Part shown: positions 34,896-44,484 of the stretch, in pieces
How positions within the stretch are numbered: position 1 is the stretch's first letter
How the letters are laid out: every line of letters begins with the position of its first letter
From: Spirosoma aureum
Lineage (GTDB): Bacteria; Bacteroidota; Bacteroidia; Cytophagales; Spirosomataceae
DNA length: 64,000 nucleotides
NCBI RefSeq assembly: GCF_011604685.1
Contig: NZ_CP050063.1
Coordinates: 3,060,501-3,124,500 of the forward strand
Reading direction: 5' to 3'
Translations under genes and position numbers: made by a program
The notes under the pieces: model-generated
What the model was told of the DNA's origin: nothing
Database searches by the model: none
What the model saw: the letters and a program-made list of their open reading frames with translations, nothing else

Positions 34896-36488
34896 CTACT
34901 GAACTTTTGCCAGCCACAAAGATGCATTGATATGCAAAGCCGGGTGAGACGTGTAACCCGATGGAACATCGCCCGACCATCCGTTGAACAGATTGTCGTT
35001 CGTGTCGCCGGTGCCATCATCGGCCGGAGAGCTATCGCCAATAAAGACGACACGACCATTTCCGTAAGTCGATAGAAGGGCCATTACACTGGTGGTGCTG
35101 CCCACCGTACCGCTCATTCGCCAGAACAGACCCTGAACGGAAGCGTTATTGGTCGGGTAAAGCGTAGCAGTGGTCCCATTGTAAAAGGCCAGTTTAGACG
35201 CTGTACCGGCTAAACCGCCTAACACCTTCTGGGCATTAGTGTTTGTGCCTGTATATACCTTCGTTGTCGGTTGTTCGCTGATGTCAACATAATCTACGGT
35301 GAAACCAAAGGGCTTGTTGTTGTTGATGCCATTGTTTGACATCAGATCGTTCCAGACGCGTGGCGAATCGTAGCCATCACCATCTCTGTCTGATGGATTG
35401 TAGCCATTTGGATCGGTGCCGGTTAGTGAAGGAGCCGTATGGTCGGCAACCATCATCAGTCCGCCACCATTCGCGATAAAGTTCATCAGCGCTGTCTTTT
35501 CGGCCGTTGTGAAAAGACGGTTTGGTTCCACCACAATAAATACGTCGTAATTACTCAAATCCTGCGCGTTGGATGCGTTGCCATAGGTAAGCGATGCCGT
35601 GTTGGGTAACGTTTCTACCAGATTGCCACGTTTTACCAGATCAACCGCCCATGCCGAAATTCCCCCTTTCCAGTAGGTTTCGGAGGTTGTTGCGGTGATG
35701 CCTGTATAAGAAGGCGTTGGATAGCGCTGTGCCTTGGTTTCTACCGTAGTTCCACCGGTGTAGATCGGGACGCTTTCGGTGCCATCCGCATCAATCTGCC
35801 AATCGGCACTACCTGCATTCTCGCGTTTGCTGGCATCAAATAAAAACTTCTTGCCCGTAGGCGTACCGCCCCCCGCGTTGTCGTTGATGACAATGTCGTC
35901 AATATTGATACGGTTCGTTGATCCGGATAGTTTTCTGATCTCCAGGCGGACAGTACCCGATACATTAAGCGTAAACGTTTGGGTCTGAAGCGTAGTTGTG
36001 GTCGTAATGGTTGAGCCAGCCTGAGCCCAGCTACTGCCACTGTTAACCGAGTACCACAATCCCCATTGGCTCGCAGCATCGCTGCCGTAGGTACCATGTT
36101 TGATCGTAACGGTGCTGGCTCCCGTTGTGACGTCGAATAGCATGGTGATCTTCCCCGAATTCCGAATCCGGGCCGACCAGGAGCCTGCTTTTAAATCGCC
36201 ACTTAAGTTGCCGATCAGGGCATCATATAGATTCCAGGATTTCGATTGGAGGGTAACGTTGTCGCCACTGGATGAGCCCGTTGGAGTGACGTCATAGGCT
36301 GTTTTGGGACTACTGGCTCCCACTTCAAATCCTTCTGATAAAGTGATTGCCTGAAGCCGGGCTGAGCCCAATTGACTCACGTTTGTAACCGCGGGTGTAA
36401 ACTCGTCAAGAGAATGGCAACCTGCCAGTACTGCTCCAACAACCAGGCAGGTAATGAGCGTGTTCTTTGTGGTGAACAAATTGAGCAT
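34896..36488 (-). CDS. Lipoprotein with jelly-roll and DUF4350/GATase-like domains
   Basis: The 530-residue protein has a lipobox (VLAGC). A beta-sandwich follows (about 45-200), rich in Ser/Thr/Gly and like those seen on Bacteroidota surface nucleases (WSARIRNSGKITMLFDV, INIDDIVIND). A C-terminal alpha/beta domain (about 225-530) has YDVFIVVEPNRLFTTAEKTAL, FIANGGGLMMVADH and GRVVFIGDSSPADD, which fits DUF4350 or a GATase-like fold. No nuclease motif is seen. It is probably a surface or periplasmic binding protein. Function unknown. Confidence 0.75.
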   Translation of the reverse strand: MLNLFTTKNTLITCLVVGAVLAGCHSLDEFTPAVTNVSQLGSARLQAITLSEGFEVGASSPKTAYDVTPTGSSSGDNVTLQSKSWNLYDALIGNLSGDLKAGSWSARIRNSGKITMLFDVTTGASTVTIKHGTYGSDAASQWGLWYSVNSGSSWAQAGSTITTTTTLQTQTFTLNVSGTVRLEIRKLSGSTNRINIDDIVINDNAGGGTPTGKKFLFDASKRENAGSADWQIDADGTESVPIYTGGTTVETKAQRYPTPSYTGITATTSETYWKGGISAWAVDLVKRGNLVETLPNTASLTYGNASNAQDLSNYDVFIVVEPNRLFTTAEKTALMNFIANGGGLMMVADHTAPSLTGTDPNGYNPSDRDGDGYDSPRVWNDLMSNNGINNNKPFGFTVDYVDISEQPTTKVYTGTNTNAQKVLGGLAGTASKLAFYNGTTATLYPTNNASVQGLFWRMSGTVGSTTSVMALLSTYGNGRVVFIGDSSPADDGTGDTNDNLFNGWSGDVPSGYTSHPALHINASLWLAKVQ

Positions 36489-36699
36489 CAGAATAAACGT
36501 TTTAGTGATTTACAAGTAAAAACCCTGCAAAAATCTAAATTCTTACTGATGACAATTTAAGTAAAGTATTACTATTCTGTTACGTTATAAATCAATAAGT
36601 TTCTTTACGGACATTTTCGTAGTAGCCGTCATCTGTCAGTTCTGGAAAAACATGGTGTTTATTTTATGGGGAATAAAGTTATAAAAATAGACTTGTAGC

Positions 36700-38250
36700 T
36701 TAGTAGTTTTGTGGTGTCGCGGGCAGATACACATCAAATGTCGCCCCTTCTCCTGGCTCACTCGTTGCCGTGATGGCTCCTCCATGATTTGTTACCACCT
36801 TCTCACAAATAGCCAGCCCAATGCCCGTTCCTGCGTACTGGCTTCGGGTATGAAGTCGTTGAAAGACCTGAAAAATGCGCCCAAGATACTGCTCATCGAA
36901 TCCAATACCGTTGTCTGATACGCTAATGCGGTAGTAGGCTGGTGCCTGCCGACTGGGTTTTATCGTTGCGGGTAAGTCCGTTGCGGTTACCAGCTGTGAA
37001 CAGATCCGAATGTGAGGTGGTGCCGCTGGTCGATGAAATTTGAGAGCGTTGGACAGCAGATTCTGAAACAACTGCTGTAGTTGCGATGCGTCGCCTGATA
37101 CGGTAGGCAATGATTCTACCTGCACGTCGGCCTGCTTTTCCTGAATACTCAAAGCCAGATCATCCAGAACCCGCTCCACAACCCGTTCCAGCGAAACCGA
37201 AGTCGGGGTGTCATGATGGGTGGAAATTCGGGAGAAATTCAATAGATCCTTAATTAGAACAGCCATGCGCCCAGCTGCCGACTGCATGCGTTCGAGATGG
37301 TCTATGCCAGTACCTAGCTGGTCGGCGTAGTTGTTCTTCAGAATATCGCCGAACGATTGAATTTTACGCAAAGGCTCCTGTAAGTCATGACTGGCGATAT
37401 AAGCGAATTGCTGAAGACTTTCGTTGGATCGTACCAGTTCTTCATTGAGCGATTCAAGCTGAAGCTGTGTTTTCTTTAGCTCAGTAATATCCAGAAACGA
37501 TAAAACGATCCAGTCGCCGTGTCGGACACCCTGTACCTCATACCATAGATCATAGCCTTCGTAGGTGTAATGATTCTGATAGCGGAGGGGAACGCCACTT
37601 TGCGCCAACTCTTTATACTGTTGCCAAACCCCACTGAGGCCAATACCGGGGAAGACTTCCAGCATGGTTCGACCAATTAATTCTTCGGCTGGTCGGCCCG
37701 TCATTCGTTGAGCCATTTGGTTAATGAGCTCATACCGCAAGTCGATCACTTCGCCAGTATGGCTATCCCGAATGATTGAATAGAGACCAATGGCTGTAAG
37801 CGCACTATCGGTAATAAATTTGAGTTGCTCGGCCTGCTGTTGACGGGCCATTTCGGTTACCTGCTGCGTTATGTCCTGCATCGCGCCCACCATCCGCACA
37901 GCCTGGCCGTCCTGAAATAGCGTATATCCCCGGTCATGTACATAAGCATAGGACCCATCGTTTTTCAGGAACCTATACTCGTCAGACCAGTTCGTTTTCC
38001 CCTGTTTGATGGTGTGATAAATACTGTCGTGAACACGCTGCCTGTCGGCGGGATGAATTCGGGTGACCCAAAAGTTGGCGCCGTCCTGGATGGTTCCGGG
38101 TTGATAGCCAAATAAGTCCAGAAAGCCTTCATTCCACCACACCTGATCGGTTAGCAGGTTCCAGTCCCAAACCGCGTCGTGGGTAGCTTTGGCCAGTAAT
38201 TCAAACCGTTCATGGGCTAGTGTAGCAGACGGCTCATTCATGTCACTCAT
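36700..38250 (-). CDS. PAS-domain sensor histidine kinase
   Basis: The 516-residue protein is soluble, with two PAS domains (about 15-135 and 140-255), a coiled linker, a HisKA domain with FAYIASHDLQEPLRK (phospho-His), and an HATPase domain with N box (LFQNLLSNALKF), G1 (VSDNGIGFD) and G2 (YAGTGIGLA). It resembles phytochrome-like or orphan PAS kinases. No response-regulator gene adjoins it. An alternative start at Met4 is equally good. Confidence 0.92.
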   Translation of the reverse strand: MSDMNEPSATLAHERFELLAKATHDAVWDWNLLTDQVWWNEGFLDLFGYQPGTIQDGANFWVTRIHPADRQRVHDSIYHTIKQGKTNWSDEYRFLKNDGSYAYVHDRGYTLFQDGQAVRMVGAMQDITQQVTEMARQQQAEQLKFITDSALTAIGLYSIIRDSHTGEVIDLRYELINQMAQRMTGRPAEELIGRTMLEVFPGIGLSGVWQQYKELAQSGVPLRYQNHYTYEGYDLWYEVQGVRHGDWIVLSFLDITELKKTQLQLESLNEELVRSNESLQQFAYIASHDLQEPLRKIQSFGDILKNNYADQLGTGIDHLERMQSAAGRMAVLIKDLLNFSRISTHHDTPTSVSLERVVERVLDDLALSIQEKQADVQVESLPTVSGDASQLQQLFQNLLSNALKFHRPAAPPHIRICSQLVTATDLPATIKPSRQAPAYYRISVSDNGIGFDEQYLGRIFQVFQRLHTRSQYAGTGIGLAICEKVVTNHGGAITATSEPGEGATFDVYLPATPQNY

Positions 38251-38334
38251 TCATTACATAAGGGATGCTTACAAAAATAAAAGATTATTCATTCATCCCA
38301 TGAAACACCATCAACTAAGTAAGCTTACGGCTGG

Positions 38335-40980
38335 TTACTTTTTCTGTTGAGATAGAAAGGTGATAAGCGAGGCAAATTCCTCGTAAGACAACGCATTGAC
38401 CAGCCCCGTCGGCATCATCGAGGTTTCCATTTCCTTGCGACTGATTATATCCGACGCTTTCAGGGTATAAACCTGCCCGGTAATATCGCGAAGAACAATT
38501 CGTGTTGACGATTCTTCGGTAATAAAGCCCGTATAGCTTTTGTTGCCTTTGGCCGTGATGAGAACCGTAGCAAATCCCTGCGAAATGGAGGCATTCGGTT
38601 TGAGAATTGACTCAGCAATCTGGTCCCGGTTCATAATCGAACCGATTTGCCCCATAAAAGGGCCTTTCATGGTTTCGCTTTTAGTCAGGCTGTGGCAGGC
38701 TACGCAACCCTGCTGGGTAAACAGCGTTTTCCCTAAAGCGGCATCGCCTTTAATCCGGGCCATTGCCAGCATCACATCTTCAATGGACGACTCGCCAATC
38801 TGACCTTTTTTATTCCGGATTTTATCCAGATCTATTTTTACCTCTTCTTTGGCAACCACTGGCTCATCTCCGCCCAGTTCACTGATCTCCATGCGATGCC
38901 TGCTGTTCAGGTCAGCAAAAAATGGCTTATCGCTGGATTGATTCCACTCCCTGATCAGAAAATCTTTGATCGTAGGCGAAGATTCCCACGTAATAGCTTT
39001 GTAATAGGGACCATGTGTATCGGGGCGGGTACTCCACCACCACGAACCGTCATAATCTGCTTCTTTTTTGTACAGACGGGCCAGCGTGATCAGCAGTTGC
39101 TTTTTTAGGGCTGCATCGGCTGTGGCAGTATAAGCGGCTAGCAATCCATTGACCGCTTTAGAATCGTGCATGTAGCGTAACGCCCAAAGCGCAAGCGTTG
39201 AGTTGGCTGACCCTATGGCCTTCACGCAGGCGTCGACGGCCTGGAGGCTAACCAATGCCCGAACAGCCAGATGCGCCGGAATTATGGCCGAGTTAGGTGT
39301 AGCATGTGGCCCTTCGATACCAATAGCTGGGGCTGTGAATGAAGCGGGGACACTGACCTGCAACAGCGCCGGGGCGGCTTCCTGCCGACCGAGTCGGCCA
39401 AGACCAATAATGGCCGCGATCTGAACCTGGGGCGAGGGGTCTTTTAATCCAGTCAGGAAGGGTTCAATCGGGACCTTACTCAGCATCGGTTTCTGATCCG
39501 ACAGGGCACGAAGAGCAAAGGCCCGCATCTCGTTTTCAGATGTCAGGGTTAGCAGTTTATCGATGCCGTTGGTGCCAGTAGCCTGAGCGTAGGTATACAT
39601 CCCGGCGACCCGCGCATAAAGTGGGATGCTCTTATCTGCTGCAATTTTCCAGGCTACCGGGGCCGTTTTCTCGGAAGGCCGGGTCAGCAATTCCTGCTGA
39701 GCGGCTAAACGGGCCACGGCACTACCAGATTTCAGGAGCGAAGCCAGTTTTTTTACCGACATTTTTCGAATGACCGGGAATGGCTTGTAAGCCCAGTTTT
39801 TAGGAACAGCCCGCACCACAAATCCTTTGCTGGGATTGCCCGAATAACCCGCACCATCCCAGGCCGATAGGTATACACGACCCGAAGCATCGACATCCAC
39901 ATCGGTGATTTGTGCCAGTTTAATAAACTCTTCCTCTTTTTGGGTAAAACTGGCTCCATCTGGCGTAAGGCGGTGAACAAAGAGCTGGCTTCTCCCCCAA
40001 TCGGCCATCATCGGAACGTGGTTGTATTGATCCGGCCAGGTAGAATCGTCCATGAACAAAGCACCTGTCCCGGAACCTCCACCCAGATCAACCAAAGCAG
40101 GTATAATTTCATCGGTAAACTGTTTGAACAGAACCGGATAACCATACTCTCCAGACTGGATCTGATTGCTGAACCGGATGTTCCAGCCCCCGCCATCATT
40201 GGTATTGTCGCGGGTAAATATATTCATGTATGGGTCGATAGCTACGTCATAAATGTTCCGTAACCCGTGTGTATAGATCTCCATCCCGGTTCCATCGGGT
40301 CTTACTCTGACAATACCTCCGCCCAGCATGGTTAATTTTTTGCCAGAGCGGTCTGTCGCATCATGAAAGCCAAAATCACCGACGGCAATATAAATCCAGC
40401 CATCGATTCCCATGCGGATGCCGTTGGTAGCGTGGTCAGTACCCCGGCTTTGCAGAAATTTAGGCGAACTGATGTGTTCAATGAGGGGCCGTGAGGGGCC
40501 ATCTGCAACGCCATCGTGGTCTTTATCGTCAAAAACGACCAGATCCATGCCCGAAGCGATACCCGTTTCTTTTGAGAAGGTGGTGTGCAAAACAAATAGT
40601 TGATCGCCAACCGGCAGAATACCCCGTGGATTATCAACCATTGCAAAGGTGGTATGCTGATCTATTTTGCCATCGTTATCGGCATCGACCAGCCTGACAA
40701 TGCGTCCCTGCCCAGGCTTTTTACCAAGCGAACCAATCATATCGACGCCTACGTATACCTCGCCAGCCGGTGCAACCGCCAGACAGGCAGGGCTTGGCGT
40801 CAGATCGGAACCAGCAAACTTGATTAAACTGAGTTCGGGAGGCCAGGTGGTTGTTTTGGGTAAGGAGTCAACCCGGTTAAGACTGTTTGAGGTTGCCTCT
40901 GTTTTAGCAGTCTCCCGGTTTGTGTTATGCCAGAATAAAATAAAAAGAGCTGAAAAAAGCGTTAATGTAGATTTTATCAT
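38335..40980 (-). CDS. PVC-type haem-binding dehydrogenase with HEAT repeats and cytochrome c
   Basis: The 881-residue secreted protein has an N-terminal beta-propeller of the membrane-bound dehydrogenase type (CLAVAPAGEVYVGVD, DHATNGIRMGIDGWIYIAVGDFG, TRDNTNDGGGWNIRF). HEAT-like helices follow (about 415-640). The C-terminal putative haem domain has CVACH near residue 760, NRDQIAESILKPNASISQG and YTGFITEES. It resembles the dehydrogenase at 7660 in plan but not in detail. It probably oxidises a sugar or alcohol in the periplasm. Substrate unknown. Confidence 0.9.
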   Translation of the reverse strand: MIKSTLTLFSALFILFWHNTNRETAKTEATSNSLNRVDSLPKTTTWPPELSLIKFAGSDLTPSPACLAVAPAGEVYVGVDMIGSLGKKPGQGRIVRLVDADNDGKIDQHTTFAMVDNPRGILPVGDQLFVLHTTFSKETGIASGMDLVVFDDKDHDGVADGPSRPLIEHISSPKFLQSRGTDHATNGIRMGIDGWIYIAVGDFGFHDATDRSGKKLTMLGGGIVRVRPDGTGMEIYTHGLRNIYDVAIDPYMNIFTRDNTNDGGGWNIRFSNQIQSGEYGYPVLFKQFTDEIIPALVDLGGGSGTGALFMDDSTWPDQYNHVPMMADWGRSQLFVHRLTPDGASFTQKEEEFIKLAQITDVDVDASGRVYLSAWDGAGYSGNPSKGFVVRAVPKNWAYKPFPVIRKMSVKKLASLLKSGSAVARLAAQQELLTRPSEKTAPVAWKIAADKSIPLYARVAGMYTYAQATGTNGIDKLLTLTSENEMRAFALRALSDQKPMLSKVPIEPFLTGLKDPSPQVQIAAIIGLGRLGRQEAAPALLQVSVPASFTAPAIGIEGPHATPNSAIIPAHLAVRALVSLQAVDACVKAIGSANSTLALWALRYMHDSKAVNGLLAAYTATADAALKKQLLITLARLYKKEADYDGSWWWSTRPDTHGPYYKAITWESSPTIKDFLIREWNQSSDKPFFADLNSRHRMEISELGGDEPVVAKEEVKIDLDKIRNKKGQIGESSIEDVMLAMARIKGDAALGKTLFTQQGCVACHSLTKSETMKGPFMGQIGSIMNRDQIAESILKPNASISQGFATVLITAKGNKSYTGFITEESSTRIVLRDITGQVYTLKASDIISRKEMETSMMPTGLVNALSYEEFASLITFLSQQKK

Positions 40981-41271
40981 GATTTACAAAGAGCATGTAT
41001 TTGTTCCAGATCCAGCCGACTGGTGTTAAAGGATGCTCATGCTAATAAAAGTCCTTTCACATAAAAATCATACTCTATTTGCCCGCCCATACTATTATCA
41101 TTGATGTAGCCTTTCGGTTATTCCGACCGTGGGTAAGCCAGAATGCCGTAGAGATTCTTATGCCTTCCTGGTAGGTTTGGTTAAGTAACAATGGAATGTG
41201 AGTCCCTTGAATTCGGTAGAAAACGGTAGTCGGCTTGCTTTTAAGGCTAAATCCTCCTTCCATTTTCAATT

Positions 41272-41751
41272 ATGGCACGTTCTCAATCGCTGCTTCGCAC
41301 TTGTTTACAGGCTGGCTTGCTAGCCGGGACCCTTGACGGAATAGCGGGGCTTTGGCTGTATTATAACGCTACTGGTAAAAATCCGCTGGGTGTGTTTCCC
41401 TACATCGCTAGTGGCGTTTTTGGTCGGGCGGCCTTCGGTGGAGGATGGCCAATGCTGGCATGGGGTGTTTTCTTTCATTACTTGATTGCCATGCTCTTTG
41501 CGGTGTTTTTCGTCCTGATCTCCGGGCAGATAAGATGGCTCCGTCGGCACTGGGTGTTAGCGGGATTACTCTACGGAGCTTTTGTCTGGGCGGTGATGAA
41601 TCTGGGAGTGGTTCCTCTGTCCAACGTATCCAGAGGTCCGTTCAATCTGGCCAATGCCATCCTCAACCTTGGCATTTTATTGGTGAGCGTGGGCTTGCCG
41701 ATCTCATGGGTAACCAGCCGGAGCGAGCCAATTGGTCAGTTGAGTAAGTGA
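41272..41751 (+). CDS. Small four-helix membrane protein
   Basis: The 159-residue protein has four predicted membrane helices (about 10-30, 60-82, 92-112, 125-148) with short loops. LLAGTLDGIAGLWLYY and GGGWPMLAWGVFFHYLIAMLFA recall DUF1440/YagU-like proteins. No catalytic motif. Not in an operon with recognisable partners. The 290 bp before it show no gene. Confidence 0.7.
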   Translation: MARSQSLLRTCLQAGLLAGTLDGIAGLWLYYNATGKNPLGVFPYIASGVFGRAAFGGGWPMLAWGVFFHYLIAMLFAVFFVLISGQIRWLRRHWVLAGLLYGAFVWAVMNLGVVPLSNVSRGPFNLANAILNLGILLVSVGLPISWVTSRSEPIGQLSK

Positions 41752-41759
41752 AACAGGAA

Positions 41760-41966
41760 GAAGCAAGATCGATGCCCTGAAATTGATCGCGTACACTGGG
41801 CTATGTAAAGGACAAATCCGACGCTTAAAATAGGTAAGCGCCCATAGCGATCCGCAAGTGGGCCAAAGAAAATCTGCCTAATCTGACCTGAAAAAAAAGT
41901 GTAACAATCAGGTATTCGTTTTATCCATGCAGATTGTTTTGCCTGATCTGGCTTTTCGGCCTCTCA
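41760..41966 (-). pseudogene. Remnant of an MFS (Bcr/CflA-like) transporter
   Basis: On the minus strand one frame reads 'QIFFGPLADRYGRLPIL' followed by SVGFVLYIAQ, the loop-2 signature of drug-efflux MFS proteins. The frame runs only from a stop near 41964 to the gene edge at 41760, with an apparent slip at the A8 run (41891-41898) and no complete gene around it. I read it as a decayed fragment; its exact ends are uncertain. Confidence 0.55.
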
Positions 41967-42094
41967 ATTAACAGGGCAAAGATGACTTCAGGACGTTAAT
42001 GCGGTGTGAATGTGTCAAAGTAGAACTTCCTTCGACAATAACTTCCTTCTAACCAATTGCCTTGTAAGAATGATGAACGATTGTCAGCCAAAAA

Positions 42095-42280
42095 ATGCAC
42101 TTGATCCCTACAGGTACGCCGGTGGTCAATCTCTTTTTTTCCTTCTCTGCTGGTTGCTTTCTTTTGTCCGGTTGTGGTAACCAGGCAGTGTCGGGGAACT
42201 GTTGCCGATGCGGGACGTATCAGCGTAGCCGTAAAGCCATTCATCTTGCCGCAACGCCTAAACAAGCTGGCAAAAAATGA
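42095..42280 (+). pseudogene. Remnant of a [2Fe-2S] subunit (IorA-like) C-terminus
   Basis: The last 30 codons of a plus-strand frame ending at 42280 read AVSGNCCRCGTYQRSRKAIH, which matches the second iron-sulfur motif of xanthine-dehydrogenase-type small subunits (xMSGNLCRCGTYQRIRxAI). The stop overlaps the ATG of the molybdopterin subunit (ATGA), a normal operon join. Upstream, only traces of the preceding motif (YxxGxQS) remain and the first domain is absent, so the gene is truncated and degraded. The gap 41752-42276 is filled by this and the MFS remnant. Confidence 0.6.
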
Positions 42281-44436
42281 CCAAAGCTAAGCCTATTAAT
42301 CGTAGAGATTTCCTGAAAATCGGTACTTGTGCTGCCGGAGGCCTGTTAATCTCCCTGGTTATACCTGCCAGAGCTACCCCGCGCTTAGCCATGGTATCTG
42401 CGCCAGCAACAGCTACCCTGAATGCGTTTCTGCGGATCAGCGAGGATAATAGCATCCATATTGTCCTGTCAAAAGTGGAAATGGGACAGGGTATCTGGAC
42501 AACTTTACCGATGCTCATTGCCGAAGAACTGGATTGTGACTGGAACAACATCAAGGTAGAACACAGCCCCCCAGGAAAGGCGGCTGATTTTACCGAACCT
42601 TTAATCCGAAGCTCTACTGGCGGATCGGAGTCAACTGTGTCTGAATTTGATCGCTATCGACAGGCGGGTGCAACAGCCCGAACGATGTTGGTGAGTGTCG
42701 CAGCAAAACGATTTGGCGTCTTACCGCAGGATTGTCGAACAGAAAATGGGTATGTCTTAGCTGGTACAAGGCGTCTCAGCTATGGTGAAGTGGCAACCGA
42801 AGCCTCAACGTTACCAATCCCTTCGGTTAAACTTCGAGACCCTAAAGACTGGAAGTACATCGGTAAATCGCAAAAGCGGCTGGATAGCCCCGACAAGCTG
42901 AACGGTAAAGCAAAATATGGCCTGGATATTCAGTTCCCCGGTTTACTGGTAGCCCTTGTTGCCCATGCTCCTGTTTTTAGCGGAAAAGTAAAGTCAGTTG
43001 ATGCTACGCCGGCAAAAGCAATACAGGGTGTTCGTGCGATAGTCCAGATTCCTTCGGGCGTTGCTGTGCTTGCCGATCATTTCTGGGCCGCCAAACTTGG
43101 AAGGGATGCTCTGAAAATTGACTGGGAGCCTGGCGAGAACTCGGCTATAGACAGTAACGCGCAACGGGAAGAATACAGAAAATTAGCCAGTACAGAAGGG
43201 GTAATCGTTCAGAAAAAAGGCGATGTGGCTTCAGCGTTGAAAAATGCCGTTAACACGATCGATGCGGAGTTCTATTTTCCATACCTCGCCCACGCACCGA
43301 TGGAACCGCTGAACTGTACCGTGTCGATTTCTGACGATAAATGCGAAATCTGGGCGGGTACCCAATCGCCTTTACTGCATCAGGCAGAAGTCGCTGCGTT
43401 TTTGGGGTTAAAGCCTGAACAGGTCGCGTTTTACACACCTTTTCTGGGAGGCAGTTTTGGTCGGCGTGGTTCCTTTAGTTCTGACTGGATCATGGAAGCA
43501 GTCCATATCGCTAAAGCAAGCGGCAAAGCTATCAAACTGGTATGGTCGCGGGAAGACGATATTCAGGGTGGCTATTACCGACCGGTTTATGTGCATCGTG
43601 TGCAAATTGGCGTCGGCTCCACTGGATTTCCTGTAGCCTGGCAACACCGGATTGTTGGGCAATCCCTTTTTGTGAACACGCCTTTAGCCGATGTAATCGT
43701 TCAGAATGGGATTGATTATAGCTCAGTAACGACAGGAAGGCCTTACTCCGATGCCATTCCCGATCATTCGTTTGAGTTACACACCACTACTGTTGGTGTT
43801 CCGGTTCTGCCCTGGCGATCTGTAGGGAATACGCATACCGCCTTTGTTATGGAAACGCTGATTGATGAACTGGCGGTGCTGGCCTCAACCGATCCTGTTA
43901 CCTATCGACGCATTCTGTTGAACCATCATCCACGGCACCTGGCTGCGCTCAATCTGGCGGTCGAAAAAGCAGAATGGAGCAAATCCTTGCCTAAAGGGGC
44001 ATTTCGTGGTGTAGCGGTTCACGCAGCAATGGGCAGTTATGTTGCACAGGTAGTTGAGTTATCGATTGACAACCAGCAAATACGGATACACCGTGTCGTT
44101 TGTGCTATTGATTGCGGGCTGGCGGTAAATCCCGATGGCGTTCGAGCGCAGATGGAAGGGGGCATCGTTTATGGCCTGACAGCTGCGCTTTATGGCGAGA
44201 TAACCCTGGAGAATGGGCAGGTAAAACAAAGTAATTTCCATGACTACCGCATGCTGCGGATGAATGAAATGCCAGTGATCGAGGTGCATATCGTGCCGAG
44301 TACAGGAAGCATGGGCGGGGCTGGTGAACCAGGTGTTCCTCCCATTGCGCCGGCGCTTGCGAATGCACTTTTCGCAGCTACCGGCAAACGGTTTCGGCGC
44401 CTGCCGATTCGACTGGACGATATTGGGAAGCCCTAA
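42277..44436 (+). CDS. Xanthine-dehydrogenase-family molybdopterin subunit (IorB-like)
   Basis: The 719-residue protein has a Tat signal (RRDFLKIGTCAAGG) and the layout of isoquinoline-1-oxidoreductase/aldehyde-dehydrogenase-type large subunits: SKVEMGQGIWTTLPMLIAEE, FLGGSFGRRG, PWRSVGNTHTAFVMET, and catalytic Glu in GGAGEPGVPPIAPALANA. It should bind a molybdenum cofactor and needs a [2Fe-2S] partner for electron transfer. The adjacent partner gene is only a remnant, so this subunit is orphaned unless another partner exists elsewhere. The reading frame itself is intact. Confidence 0.92.
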   Translation: MTKAKPINRRDFLKIGTCAAGGLLISLVIPARATPRLAMVSAPATATLNAFLRISEDNSIHIVLSKVEMGQGIWTTLPMLIAEELDCDWNNIKVEHSPPGKAADFTEPLIRSSTGGSESTVSEFDRYRQAGATARTMLVSVAAKRFGVLPQDCRTENGYVLAGTRRLSYGEVATEASTLPIPSVKLRDPKDWKYIGKSQKRLDSPDKLNGKAKYGLDIQFPGLLVALVAHAPVFSGKVKSVDATPAKAIQGVRAIVQIPSGVAVLADHFWAAKLGRDALKIDWEPGENSAIDSNAQREEYRKLASTEGVIVQKKGDVASALKNAVNTIDAEFYFPYLAHAPMEPLNCTVSISDDKCEIWAGTQSPLLHQAEVAAFLGLKPEQVAFYTPFLGGSFGRRGSFSSDWIMEAVHIAKASGKAIKLVWSREDDIQGGYYRPVYVHRVQIGVGSTGFPVAWQHRIVGQSLFVNTPLADVIVQNGIDYSSVTTGRPYSDAIPDHSFELHTTTVGVPVLPWRSVGNTHTAFVMETLIDELAVLASTDPVTYRRILLNHHPRHLAALNLAVEKAEWSKSLPKGAFRGVAVHAAMGSYVAQVVELSIDNQQIRIHRVVCAIDCGLAVNPDGVRAQMEGGIVYGLTAALYGEITLENGQVKQSNFHDYRMLRMNEMPVIEVHIVPSTGSMGGAGEPGVPPIAPALANALFAATGKRFRRLPIRLDDIGKP

Positions 44437-44484
44437 TGTTGACGAACAGATTCGCAGTGGGAGCTAAGAGTAGTAGACGTGCTA

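Noticed and set aside
41075..41269. Minus-strand frame of 64 codons before the small membrane protein
   Set aside because: No motif, no promoter and no partner; probably chance.
41996..42265. Minus-strand frame of 89 codons
   Set aside because: It has no family features; the plus-strand remnant with CRCGTYQR explains these bases better.
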